Shown one piece after another: positions 36,879 through 45,853 of a stretch of DNA of 64,000 nt; position 1 is the first letter of the stretch; each line of letters opens with the position of its first letter. Under the pieces are notes generated by a model. That model did not search any database, was not told the origin of the DNA, and saw only the letters and a program-made list of their open reading frames with translations. The DNA comes from Paenisporosarcina quisquiliarum (lineage in GTDB: Bacteria > Bacillota > Bacilli > Bacillales_A > Planococcaceae): contig NZ_JAMKBJ010000003.1 in the NCBI RefSeq assembly GCF_027563315.1, positions 248,001 to 312,000 on the forward strand. The letters are read 5' to 3'. The position numbers were made by a program, and so were the translations under genes.

Positions 36879-38816
36879 TTAGTTAATGAATTTGACAGAT
36901 TGTAAGAAGTTATAAAGAATTTTTGCCATTTGGCCACGTTCTGTATCTTGTGAAGCACCAAACGTTCCATTACTGTAACCATTGATGTATCCAGCTTGAT
37001 AAACTTTTTGAACATGTGGACGGGCCGTGTTACCAATGTAACGGTAATCTTTAAAGTTTGTAATCTTTTTAGTCGTATCTAATTTCACGCCATCACTGCC
37101 GATGAAATCAAGAGCACGGCTGATCATGATTGCTGCTTCATCACGAGAAATTTCATCATATGGACGGAACTTGCCTTTCGCATCTCCCTTAACAATTCCA
37201 GCTTCAACTACAGCCGCAATTTCTCCATTTAAATTAAAAGCTTGTGCTGAAGAAACATCTGTAAATTTAACTGTTGAAGATATTGGAATTAGTCCAAGAC
37301 CACGAGATAGGATTGCAGCGAACTCTCCACGAGTAATTTCACGATCCGGAGAGAATGTTGTTGCAGTAGTTCCTTTAACAACCATACGGGAAGCCAATTT
37401 CTCAACATATTCTTCAGACCAGTTTTTACCGTTGTTTACATCAGTAAATGTTTTGAAGTTCTCAATAAGAGTATATACCGAGTTACTGTTACGGAAAAGA
37501 TTAGCAGATTTCATGTTACCTTCTACAAATGTAGGAACTGCTACAACGGTTCCGTTAGCATTCACAACCACACCAACTGTTGTTAGTGGATTTAAGTTAG
37601 TAGAAGTACTAATTGAACGTTGAACCGGCTTGCTGAAGTTTTTCAATTCAATTGTATCGCCATCTGGTGCTACTAATGAAAGTTTGAAATCAATTGCAGC
37701 TGATAAAGTCTTGAATCCTGCTTTTCCTGCCAATGGGTTTGCTACCTCATCAACTGTTACAACTAATTTTAATTCCGCAGAAGCAACACCTAAAGAAGCA
37801 GCAGCTGCTAGCAAATCGATTTGAGAAACAGGAACTTCATATGAAGCATTTCCAGAAACGATCACAACAACCGCTTCACCGTTTTTGTTTTTAAGAGCAG
37901 TTAAAATAGTTGCAGGGATATTAACAACTTCAACTCCAGCATCTAATTTAACAACTAGCTCTTCAACCGATGAAGCTTTATTAATCGCATCGATTACAGC
38001 TTGTGGATTTGTTTCAATTGTAGAGCTACCAGTTGAAACCTCTTCACCAATAACATTTACTGGAGGTATTGGTGTTGGACCAGGGATAACAGGTGGATTT
38101 ACAGGCGCTGTAACCTGCTTTAATGCTTCAACAAGTATCGGTAATGCATTCTTTAAAGCTGCATTTAAATCACCAGTATTTGCTGTTTTTAAAGTATCCA
38201 TTACTGTAGTTTCATTCTTTAATATACTCTTTAAAGCGATATAAACTTTATCATTAGGAAATGAAGCTAAAGCTAGTCCATATGCACCGATATATACTTC
38301 AGTATTTGCACCTGCATTCAGGGATTTAATAATGTCATAGTAAGCAAGGTGAACATTCTTTGCAAATGTCCCTAACTCCTCTTCATCAATGTTCGATCCG
38401 AACAACAACTCTACATTGGATTTATTATTATCTTTAAAACTTTGGAACTTTTCTTCAAAGTTATCATCTACATTTGTAGGTGAGAATGTATTAAATAAAC
38501 TAGTCACTAATGCTACAGCAGCAGTTTCTTTTGGTGAATCTGATGCAATAGAATCATCTAACATAGATTTTACAAGAGCACCTTCATTATTAGTTAAAAC
38601 TTCCAATAATTCTGTATGAGCAATTGTTAATACATTTCGGTTAGCAGTTAACGCTGGTGTATTGTAAAGTTCTTTAATGAAATTTGCATAAGCTACATCT
38701 TCATTTGCGGCACTCGCTTTCTCAGCATTAATTCCTATTGCCAACACAGGAGTGAATGCTATAGCTCCAGCCATTATTGCTTTTAATGCTTTATTATCAT
38801 TTGAAAATTTCGTCAT
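36879..38816 (-). CDS. SLH-domain surface protein with uncharacterised N-terminal half
   Basis: A 645-residue protein with an atypical, long signal peptide (MTKFSNDNKALKAIMAGAIAF, cleavage near ASA-AN at 36). A helical domain at ~38-240 that I do not recognise follows (repeated LLEVLTNNEGALVKSML-type amphipathic segments), then a short Pro linker (PVIPGPTPIPP). A beta-rich domain (~265-450) has two VVVNANGTVV-like strands. Three C-terminal SLH domains start at about 465 (ITRGEFAAIL, ISRDEAAIMI, DTERGQMAKIL). Enzyme motifs are not seen, so it may be structural or adhesive. AGAGGTG precedes the ATG. It is divergent from the membrane-anchored protein at 38994. Confidence 0.82.
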   Translation of the reverse strand: MTKFSNDNKALKAIMAGAIAFTPVLAIGINAEKASAANEDVAYANFIKELYNTPALTANRNVLTIAHTELLEVLTNNEGALVKSMLDDSIASDSPKETAAVALVTSLFNTFSPTNVDDNFEEKFQSFKDNNKSNVELLFGSNIDEEELGTFAKNVHLAYYDIIKSLNAGANTEVYIGAYGLALASFPNDKVYIALKSILKNETTVMDTLKTANTGDLNAALKNALPILVEALKQVTAPVNPPVIPGPTPIPPVNVIGEEVSTGSSTIETNPQAVIDAINKASSVEELVVKLDAGVEVVNIPATILTALKNKNGEAVVVIVSGNASYEVPVSQIDLLAAAASLGVASAELKLVVTVDEVANPLAGKAGFKTLSAAIDFKLSLVAPDGDTIELKNFSKPVQRSISTSTNLNPLTTVGVVVNANGTVVAVPTFVEGNMKSANLFRNSNSVYTLIENFKTFTDVNNGKNWSEEYVEKLASRMVVKGTTATTFSPDREITRGEFAAILSRGLGLIPISSTVKFTDVSSAQAFNLNGEIAAVVEAGIVKGDAKGKFRPYDEISRDEAAIMISRALDFIGSDGVKLDTTKKITNFKDYRYIGNTARPHVQKVYQAGYINGYSNGTFGASQDTERGQMAKILYNFLQSVKFIN

Positions 38817-38993
38817 TTAATCACCTCTTGGTTAATTTTACTTATTACAATAGTCATTATAATTCATATTTTTTCCAATCACAACCGAATTTACCAAATT
38901 TATTGATGGTTATACAATTTTCAAAATTATTTACTAGCAACTTGTCGAATTATGGTAATCTTAAGAAAGTGTTTAATAATAGGGGGATTCTAG

Positions 38994-39839
38994 GTGAAAA
39001 AACATTTAAAGAAAAGTTTAGCTATTTTTGCAGTCATATTTTTAATCATTGGAGGATATTTAATATATATATTTCAATTTAAAGAATACGATGTTGCTGA
39101 TTCTGAGGTAACGGAGATTACACGAGAAACTTTTAAAATCGAGTTACCCGATGGATCCTCAATTGTATTAGATGAAGAGGGTAACATTGTTGAATCTGAT
39201 GATACAAATACGATTCCAGCCGGCTCTACTAACAATGGAACTTCATCTGGGAGCGGAATAACAAATGATGACTCTACTACCGGCACTAATACAGGTACTG
39301 CTGGAAATAATGGAACATCTACTAAAAACAGTGGGAAAACATCTACGAATGAAGGTTCCACTGGTTCCGGTTCTAGCGGTTCTACTGGCTCAACTGATAG
39401 CAACTCTTCTGGTGGTAGTGCAAATGGCTCGAATAAGGGTGATTCTTCAAGCGAAGGAGCCAGCACTGGTAACAACTCTGATGGTGGTGTAACAGTTGCT
39501 TCTATTAAACAAAAGTATGAACCCGTGATGTCCAGTCTACAATCCCAAGCGAATAGTCGTATTGATGCTTTAGTCGGTCGTGCTTATTCAGAGTATCAAG
39601 GAAAAAAAGCAAATGGTGAATCAGTTAACTACGCTTATTTCTACAACAAGTATACGTCCGCTGCTTCTGAATTAGAAAGTCGTACTGATAAAGTATTTTA
39701 CTCAGTAATATCTGTTATTGAAAAAGAACTTGTAGCAAATGGTTATGGAAAGACACATGCTCAAAGTCTAATTAATGAATATGAAGCTGAAAAAGAAGCT
39801 CGTCGAAATGCTTTACTTGATAAGGCAATGAATAGATAA
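38994..39839 (+). CDS. Membrane-anchored protein with Ser/Gly/Thr-rich linker and helical C-terminal domain
   Basis: A 281-residue protein of unknown function. One N-terminal membrane helix (about 10-27) is followed by a short beta segment (KIELPDGSSIVLDEEGNIV). A ~95-residue linker made almost only of Ser, Gly, Thr and Asn follows (about 73-165). A charged helical domain, possibly coiled coil, ends it (SIKQKYEPVMSSLQSQANSR and following). The linker would span the wall and present the helical domain outward. The start is GTG 38994, with AGGGGGA about 7 bases upstream. Its divergent neighbour is an SLH protein. The base composition of the linker shifts to Ser codons TCT/AGC, consistent with a repeat-expanded region. 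Confidence 0.78.
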   Translation: MKKHLKKSLAIFAVIFLIIGGYLIYIFQFKEYDVADSEVTEITRETFKIELPDGSSIVLDEEGNIVESDDTNTIPAGSTNNGTSSGSGITNDDSTTGTNTGTAGNNGTSTKNSGKTSTNEGSTGSGSSGSTGSTDSNSSGGSANGSNKGDSSSEGASTGNNSDGGVTVASIKQKYEPVMSSLQSQANSRIDALVGRAYSEYQGKKANGESVNYAYFYNKYTSAASELESRTDKVFYSVISVIEKELVANGYGKTHAQSLINEYEAEKEARRNALLDKAMNR

Positions 39840-39847
39840 TATTTCAT

Positions 39848-39877
39848 CCTGACCGAAACTCTGGTCAGGATTTTTTT
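39848..39877 (+). terminator. Terminator of membrane-anchored protein gene
   Basis: CCTGACC / GGTCAGG stem with a TTTTTTT tail, directly after the gene. Confidence 0.85.
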
Positions 39878-39982
39878 GTGAGAAACTTACTTGACTTTAC
39901 TATTATATGAGTGATGATAGTACCAAACATTCAGAACTAAGTTGAGTTGATATCCCCTATCTGTTATCTCTCGGTTACACAA

Positions 39983-40013
39983 AAACCCCGACATCAAAAG
40001 ATGCCGGGGTTTA
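39983..40013 (-). terminator. Terminator of SLH-5'-nucleotidase gene
   Basis: AACCCCG-CATC / GATG-CGGGGTT stem around AAAA, with TTTTTG on the minus strand. Confidence 0.85.
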
Positions 40014-40034
40014 TTAAATTACAATTTTATTTAA

Positions 40035-42209
40035 TTAGTTAGCAGCTGGTACAGCAATGTCTACGATGCGTCCTTCTACTTTTGGATCAACTTTGTCTAA
40101 TGACTTGATGTAATCGATGAAGCTTGTGTAATCCACGATACCTGGCTCAGAGACACGGCCTTCATTGTAAGCTGTTTTGAACATTTCGTAACCATCTCCA
40201 CCTTTAGCAGTGAATGTGTTAGTTGCTACGAAATAGTTTTTCGCATCTTCAAGAGCTACGTATTCAGCTCCTACTTTAACTTCCACTTTCGTTACACGTT
40301 TTCCAGCTTCTTTTGAGCTATCATACTCAAATTTCATACCAGCAACGTGTAAGAATGCTCCATTTTCTTTCGGTGCTTGAGACACTGAATGTTCCAATGC
40401 CGATTTAATTTCTGATCCTTTAAGTTCTAGGATAGCTAATGCATTACCAAATGGCATAACTTTTAATACTTCACCAACAGTAATGTCACCTGCATCGATC
40501 GAGCTACGGATACCACCACCATTTTGAAGAGCGATCACAGTGTTAGCGTTGATGCCTTTAGCTTTAGCAAGCATACCGTCCGTCATCAAGTTACCAAGGT
40601 TCGTTTCATTAAAGCGAACACTTGATTTGCCTTCTGTATCACCAGCACGTTGACCATCTAACATCGCAACAGCTGTAGCACCTGTAGATTGTGTTTTGAT
40701 AGCTTCAACTTCTGCTTTATATGGAGCCAATAATTTCACAGCTTCTTCATCAGCTGCAAAGTTATCTGCCTTGATCTCTAAATATTCTCCAGCAAACACG
40801 GAAATTTCACCATTTTTGTTGAAAGTAACATCAAGAGTTCCTAATAATTTACCATATTCATTTGCAGTAACGATTACTGTTGGCGCATCGAATGCATTAG
40901 AAACGACAGGAGCAGGAATTTTAGAATGAGTGTGACCTCCGACGATAATGTCAATTCCTTCTACTTGTTTAGCTAATTCCAAGTCATTGTCAAACTTCAA
41001 GGAATCGTCTAAACCAATATGTGTAAGTGCAACAATTTTATCTACACCTTGGTCTTGAAGTGCTTTAACAGACAATTTAGCTGATTCGATATAGTTATTG
41101 AATTCAACTTTACCAGTAGAAGAAATAGTTGGCGTTTCTTCAGTTGTTAAACCAAACACACCGACTTTTTCTCCATTAACATCTAAAACAACACCGTTGT
41201 AAATGTGTCCATCTTTGTATGTTGAAGCATAAGTATTTGATTGAAGACCATCAAATAGTGGGTCTTTAGAGAAGTCCACGTTAGCAGAAACCAATGGGAA
41301 TTCTGCATTATTGATGAACTCAGTAAGAGATTTGTGACCATCTTTTGAAGATCCTAAATCGAATTCATGATTACCAAATGTCATGGCATCATAACCCATG
41401 TAGTTCATTAACTCAACGTCTGCAGCACCTTCGAAAGCGTTGAAGTAAAGATCTCCAGAGAATACGTCACCAGCATCTAGTAAAATATTATTTTCATTTT
41501 CTGCACGTACTTGTTTAATAGCAGTAGCACGGAATGGTGCAGTATCCAAGTATGCATGTGTATCATTTGTATGCATAACAGTTAAATCGAAGAAACCAAA
41601 ATGTTCTTTTGCACGATCAAGGAATAATGCAAGTTCACCACGTTTAACTGCAGACAAAGAACCAAATTGAGTATCAGAAGTACCATTCGTAATGCCAGCT
41701 TTCACTAAAGCATCTACATACTTAGCGAATGTAGCGTTAACGTCAGTAAATTTTGTTGATTTAATATCTTCATTAATTGTTAATTTACTTGCATTAGCTA
41801 AGATTTTAGCAGTTTCATTACGAGTCAAATCGTCATATGAGCCGAAAGATTTTGTCGTTTTACCGTTAACAATCTTCGCTTCCACCAATGCATCAACTGC
41901 CCATTTCGCACGAGCTGGTACATCTGTAAATCCTGAGCTCTTATATGTTCCGTCTTCAGTAAAGCCTAATGCACGTGCAACAAGAACAGCTGCATCTACT
42001 CGGTCTATGTTTTTATTAACGCCGAATTGTGTATCAGTAAGTCCATCCGAAATACCACTACCAACTAAAAAGTTAACAGCATCCGCATAGTTATCACCAA
42101 CATCAGTGAATTTCACTTCGTCAGCAGAAGCAGATGGTGCAAAAGCCATGGCCACTGCAGCAGCAGTAACAGTTGTTGCTAAGAATTTTTTGTTAGACAA
42201 TTTCGACAT
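40035..42209 (-). CDS. SLH-anchored 5'-nucleotidase (UshA type)
   Basis: A 724-residue protein with a signal peptide (1-29) related to that of the S-layer protein (KKFLATTVTAAAVAMAFAPSASA). Three SLH domains at 32-200 have signatures DRVD, TRNE and KRGE. A metallophosphatase domain starts at about 208 (VMHTNDTHAY with D216/H218, LLDAGDVFSGD, FGNHEFDLG, ALTHIG, GGHTHSKIP). A 5'-nucleotidase C-terminal domain carries ALQNGGGIRSSIDAG. Similar enzymes release phosphate from extracellular nucleotides or UDP-sugars. Compared with the enzyme at 11359-13719, this one has the UshA-type GGGIR motif, so the two are not simple duplicates. It starts at ATG 42209 after AAGGAGG. Confidence 0.9.
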   Translation of the reverse strand: MSKLSNKKFLATTVTAAAVAMAFAPSASADEVKFTDVGDNYADAVNFLVGSGISDGLTDTQFGVNKNIDRVDAAVLVARALGFTEDGTYKSSGFTDVPARAKWAVDALVEAKIVNGKTTKSFGSYDDLTRNETAKILANASKLTINEDIKSTKFTDVNATFAKYVDALVKAGITNGTSDTQFGSLSAVKRGELALFLDRAKEHFGFFDLTVMHTNDTHAYLDTAPFRATAIKQVRAENENNILLDAGDVFSGDLYFNAFEGAADVELMNYMGYDAMTFGNHEFDLGSSKDGHKSLTEFINNAEFPLVSANVDFSKDPLFDGLQSNTYASTYKDGHIYNGVVLDVNGEKVGVFGLTTEETPTISSTGKVEFNNYIESAKLSVKALQDQGVDKIVALTHIGLDDSLKFDNDLELAKQVEGIDIIVGGHTHSKIPAPVVSNAFDAPTVIVTANEYGKLLGTLDVTFNKNGEISVFAGEYLEIKADNFAADEEAVKLLAPYKAEVEAIKTQSTGATAVAMLDGQRAGDTEGKSSVRFNETNLGNLMTDGMLAKAKGINANTVIALQNGGGIRSSIDAGDITVGEVLKVMPFGNALAILELKGSEIKSALEHSVSQAPKENGAFLHVAGMKFEYDSSKEAGKRVTKVEVKVGAEYVALEDAKNYFVATNTFTAKGGDGYEMFKTAYNEGRVSEPGIVDYTSFIDYIKSLDKVDPKVEGRIVDIAVPAAN

Positions 42210-42346
42210 GTACAAATTTCCTCCTTCAAGTATGTAAGTTATTAGGTAAAAACTCTTACATTAGTAATTTTACCAATATTCCCACTAATAATATAGTTCA
42301 TTTACATAATCTTTATATTTTTTTGTAAGCGGTTTCTTCCTATAAT

Positions 42347-42383
42347 AAAAGAGAAGTCCCTTTGTTAATGGGACTTCTCTTTT
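42347..42383 (-). terminator. Terminator overlapping the end of vanZ-like gene
   Basis: AAAAGAGAAGTCCC / GGGACTTCTCTTTT stem (14 bp). One arm lies inside the last codons of the gene, so the stop codon sits in the loop. Confidence 0.85.
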
Positions 42384-42826
42384 TTAAAGCTATTCTTGGG
42401 CATTAAATAAACGATGACTAATGCCAAACCCGCTCCAATTGAATCCAGTAAAACATCATGAATGGTTGGCGTCCGGCCGCCTGTCAGAGATTGATGGAAT
42501 TCGTCAGCAACCGCCAGCACTACAGTAAGAATAAACGCTAACCTAAAGCGCCGCACCATGATATAGGCTGCAATTGCAAGAGCACCAAAAATAACAACAT
42601 GTGCTCCTTTTCTGATTAAAAACTCGATAAACGCATGGTATCCTCGTTCTTCCACAGAAACGATTGTTCCCCAATAAGGAATCTGCAACAGCGATAATAC
42701 ATCTTTAAAAGGCTCATTCGGAAGCCATCTCATTAAGTCTGGAATTAATGATTGTTCTTCATAAGTTTGTGCAGAAGAATAAAATAGTGCCATAAGGATG
42801 AGGATAAATAAAATGTACTTTTTCAT
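42365..42826 (-). CDS. VanZ-like family membrane protein
   Basis: A 153-residue protein with four hydrophobic helices. The GVDEFHQSLTGGRTPTIHDVLLDSIGAGLAL-type region (here ADEFHQSLTGGRTPTIHDV) is characteristic of VanZ-like proteins. In VanA clusters VanZ lowers teicoplanin binding; the role of chromosomal copies is unclear. The last codons form one arm of the gene's own terminator, so the gene is unusually compact at its 3' end. The ribosome site is weak. Confidence 0.8.
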   Translation of the reverse strand: MKKYILFILILMALFYSSAQTYEEQSLIPDLMRWLPNEPFKDVLSLLQIPYWGTIVSVEERGYHAFIEFLIRKGAHVVIFGALAIAAYIMVRRFRLAFILTVVLAVADEFHQSLTGGRTPTIHDVLLDSIGAGLALVIVYLMPKNSFKKEKSH

Positions 42827-42950
42827 AGTTTCCAGTTTAGCACAATTTCTAGCATGGGTGGTGTTTCTAGTTAGGTAGAGGTGACGTTAGCTGAAAAATT
42901 TGTGTAGTGACCACTGCAAATTGATAGAGCAATCCATCTTCAATACATAG

Positions 42951-42980
42951 AAAAGTGGCAGCCGGATTTCGACTGCCACT
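42951..42980 (-). terminator. Terminator of SLH-CAP gene
   Basis: AGTGGCAG / CTGCCACT stem with an 11-nt loop, followed by TTTTC on the minus strand. Confidence 0.75.
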
Positions 42981-42993
42981 GAAGATCTGAATT

Positions 42994-44043
42994 TTATTTT
43001 TTGGAAAACATATGAACCCAATAAATACGGCCATTTGCATCTTTCTTTATACCAGCACCGATGTTGGTATAGTCTTTGTTCAATATATTGGCTTTATGTC
43101 CAGGAGAATTCATCCAGGCAGTCACAACTTCCTGAGGAGTTTTCTGACCGTAAGCAATATTTTCTCCAAAACTGCTGTAACTATAACCGAATTGTTTTGC
43201 CATATCCCAAGGTTTTCCGTAAGTCGGTGAGATATGATCGAAATAATTGTTCTTAACCATATCTTCAGCTTTTACAGTAGCGATTTTCGATAACGGTGCG
43301 TCAGCAACCAATGCTGGTAGTCCCGCTTTTGCGCGTTCAAGATTAACTAAGTGAACAGTTTGAATGGCCGTGTCGTTTATGGAAAGTGTTGAATCTACAT
43401 AAACTTTGTTTGTGCTGTCGTATTTAATTACACCTGAATCTCTTTTTTGATCCCAAATAATCGCCCGATCAATGAAAACCGACAATTGTGCACGCGTCAC
43501 TTTTGCATAAGGACTGAAATAGTTCCACGACACTCCTTCAGAAATCTTTACTTCCGCTAGCGTTATAATAAAAGGTTTCCAATTGTCTTGAAGCACGTCT
43601 CTAAATGTTACTTGGTGATGATCGTCAATTTTAATCTGGTAAGCAACGACTAATAGTTTAGCCATTTGCGCACGACTTAATGGCGCATCTGGATTAAAAG
43701 TAGTCGTATTTGAAAAAACACCTTTTTCTGTCAATGCGCGGATTTCTTTATATGCCCAGTGTGTAGAAGGTACATCTTGATAACTAGTTTTAAAGGTAGA
43801 ATCAAGCGGCAGTTTCAAAGCATTTGCCAATATTTTTGCGGCTTGTGCACGGGAAACTTGGTTGTTTGGACCAAACATACCATTACTATATCCATTAATA
43901 ATTTTAGCATTTGAAAGTTTTTCAATTGAGCTATATGCCCAATGGCTCGTTGAAACATCCGGAAAACCAGCAGCTTGGCTACTTGTCGGAATGAACAAAG
44001 TTATTGCGAGTATTGTCGCAACAATAAACTTCATGGGTTTCAT
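42994..44043 (-). CDS. SLH protein with C-terminal CAP/SCP domain
   Basis: A 349-residue secreted protein. The signal peptide is residues 1-24. Three SLH domains lie at about 27-195 (VSRAQAAKIL, LSRAQMAKLL, VTRAQLSVF). A CAP domain at about 225-345 has VHLVNLERAKAGLPALV, FDHISPTYGKPWDM, FGENIAYGQKTPQEVVTAWMNSPGHKANIL and VHMF, the YkwD-type CAP motifs with conserved H/E. Bacterial CAP proteins are common on spores and surfaces, and their activity is not established. A start three codons inside (ATG 44034) is possible: GGGAG is close to the first ATG but GAGG ten bases upstream also fits it. Confidence 0.9.
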   Translation of the reverse strand: MKPMKFIVATILAITLFIPTSSQAAGFPDVSTSHWAYSSIEKLSNAKIINGYSNGMFGPNNQVSRAQAAKILANALKLPLDSTFKTSYQDVPSTHWAYKEIRALTEKGVFSNTTTFNPDAPLSRAQMAKLLVVAYQIKIDDHHQVTFRDVLQDNWKPFIITLAEVKISEGVSWNYFSPYAKVTRAQLSVFIDRAIIWDQKRDSGVIKYDSTNKVYVDSTLSINDTAIQTVHLVNLERAKAGLPALVADAPLSKIATVKAEDMVKNNYFDHISPTYGKPWDMAKQFGYSYSSFGENIAYGQKTPQEVVTAWMNSPGHKANILNKDYTNIGAGIKKDANGRIYWVHMFSKK

Positions 44044-44254
44044 TCTCCCACGTCCTCTCTGTTTTTAATTACTCTACCAAATAATCCAATATTTTAAATG
44101 AGGAAAAGGTGGCAGGTAAATAAATCTAAATGATTGGCAGATTATTGAAGATTAATGGTATAAATACTTAGTTTATATTATTTTAGCAGAATAGGAAGGG
44201 AATACTTAATAGCTTGTAAGATGTCATAATATTTGATAAATTCATCAAAAGGAG

Positions 44255-45241
44255 TTGATTTTTATACAACTTAAGAGGGAAATGCCTAAATCACTATTTG
44301 CACTCAGACGATTGATTCGTCGAATATCGATAAACCATCCCCAACACAATTCCATCCACCAGGAACTTTACAATTCTAATGCTGGTTATAGTGGAGAAAA
44401 ATATATTGATTCTGTTTTAAAAAATATTCATTTCCCAATCCCCCACTCGATTTTCCCAAACTTTCGACTTTGTGAAAAAAATATCCCTTCATCTCAAATT
44501 GACATCTTGGTTTTCACACCAGCTTATGCTCTAGTAATTGAAGTGAAAAACTGGAGTGGCTCAATTTCTTTTCAACAAACAGGACAGACCATTCAAACCA
44601 AAGATAGCATTGTTAGATCAATGGATTGCCCGATTGTTCAAGCAGAATACTATAAAGAAAATTTGAAGGATTGGTTTCACTTAAAGGGCATTAATCATCC
44701 AGTCCATCGAGTCGTCATTTTCCCATATGCATCAACAATCTTGCTTGGAGCGGAAGGCCGTGGTGTGCATTTTGCAAAAGAATTGCCACAAATCATTCGC
44801 AATTTAAATAAACTTCCTTTGTTAATGAATTCCAATGAGTTTAATTCTCTTTCAAAAAAATTAATTGATGTTAACAAATCATTTAAAAGAAACACTCTTT
44901 GTCAGCAATATGGCATCCTACCTTCTGAGCTGACTCAAGGAGTTTATTGTTCTCATTGCGATATTCAACTATATAAAAAGAATAGCCGACATTATGTCTG
45001 CCCATCATGTTCAATCGTTTCAGAAAACCCTGTTAAGGAGACCATGATTGATTGGTTCACTTTATTTGATAGCCATGTAACCAATAAGGATGTTCGATTA
45101 CTTTCAGGAATATTAGATTCCTATCGAGTTCAATATTACATGAAATTATCAGGCTTTCCTTTTACCGGTCGTAACAAAGGAAGAGTTTATCATGTCAATG
45201 AATATGAAAAACTATTATTTTTAAGTAACAATACTAAGTAA
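44255..45241 (+). CDS. NERD-domain (nuclease-related) protein
   Basis: A protein of about 320 residues. A helical N-terminus precedes a NERD domain at about 45-165 (AGYSGEKYIDSVL, SSQIDILVF, LVIEVKNWSGSISF), with the E..D...E-K pattern of PD-(D/E)xK-like nucleases. A C-terminal zinc-ribbon has two CxxC pairs (CSHC, CPSC). Function is unproven: possibly DNA processing. The start is unclear. AAAAGGAG ends at 44254, immediately before a TTG at 44255; an ATG at 44282 loses the KREMP segment that matches the usual family N-terminus. An ATA or ATT start near 44258-44264 would have normal spacing. The 197-bp repeats begin just behind it. Confidence 0.8.
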   Translation: MIFIQLKREMPKSLFALRRLIRRISINHPQHNSIHQELYNSNAGYSGEKYIDSVLKNIHFPIPHSIFPNFRLCEKNIPSSQIDILVFTPAYALVIEVKNWSGSISFQQTGQTIQTKDSIVRSMDCPIVQAEYYKENLKDWFHLKGINHPVHRVVIFPYASTILLGAEGRGVHFAKELPQIIRNLNKLPLLMNSNEFNSLSKKLIDVNKSFKRNTLCQQYGILPSELTQGVYCSHCDIQLYKKNSRHYVCPSCSIVSENPVKETMIDWFTLFDSHVTNKDVRLLSGILDSYRVQYYMKLSGFPFTGRNKGRVYHVNEYEKLLFLSNNTK

Positions 45242-45254
45242 TAATGTTTCCGGG

Positions 45255-45284
45255 AGCTTCTGATATATTTCAGAAGCTTTTTTC
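45255..45284 (+). terminator. Terminator of NERD gene
   Basis: AGCTTCTGA / TTCAGAAGCT stem, then TTTTTTCT. Confidence 0.8.
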
Positions 45285-45432
45285 TGCCGTTAATTACTTT
45301 CTTGATATGTATAGGACTTTTCTTGATAAATGGAAGTGATTTCTCGATATCCCCTTCAACTTTTCTTGATATCACGATGACTTTTCTCGATATCCACCCG
45401 CTATTCCTTGATAAACCCCTTACCATAGCAAC

Positions 45433-45458
45433 GTGACATTTGGCTCGCCAAATGTCAC
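45433..45458. repeat. Inter-block palindrome 1
   Basis: GTGACATTTGG-CTCG-CCAAATGTCAC, 11-bp perfect arms, between blocks 1 and 2 of array B. Confidence 0.9.
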
Positions 45459-45629
45459 ATTTCAAGCACGTTTCATCTTACCAATTTCAATGGATTTCTT
45501 GATCTTTATAGGACTTTTCTTGATAAGTGGAAGTGATTTCCCGATATCCCCTTCACTTTTCTTGATATCACGATGACTTTTCGCGATATTCACCCGCGAT
45601 TCCTCGATAAACCCATTCACCACAGCAAC

Positions 45630-45655
45630 GTGACATTTGGCTCGTCAAATGTCAC
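45630..45655. repeat. Inter-block palindrome 2
   Basis: GTGACATTTGG-CTCG-TCAAATGTCAC, one G-U pair, between blocks 2 and 3. Confidence 0.9.
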
Positions 45656-45827
45656 CATTTTTAGCACGTTTCACCTTACCAATTTCAATGGATTTCTTGA
45701 TATGTATAGGACTTTTCTTGATAAGTGGAAGTGTTTTCTCGATATCCCCTTCACTTTTCTTGATATCATGATGAGTTTTCGCGATATTCACCCGCGTTTC
45801 CTCGATAACCCCCTTCACCACAGCAAC

Positions 45828-45853
45828 GTGACATTTGGTTCCCCAAATGTCAC
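45828..45853. repeat. Inter-block palindrome 3
   Basis: GTGACATTTGG-TTCC-CCAAATGTCAC, perfect arms with a different loop, between blocks 3 and 4. Confidence 0.9.
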
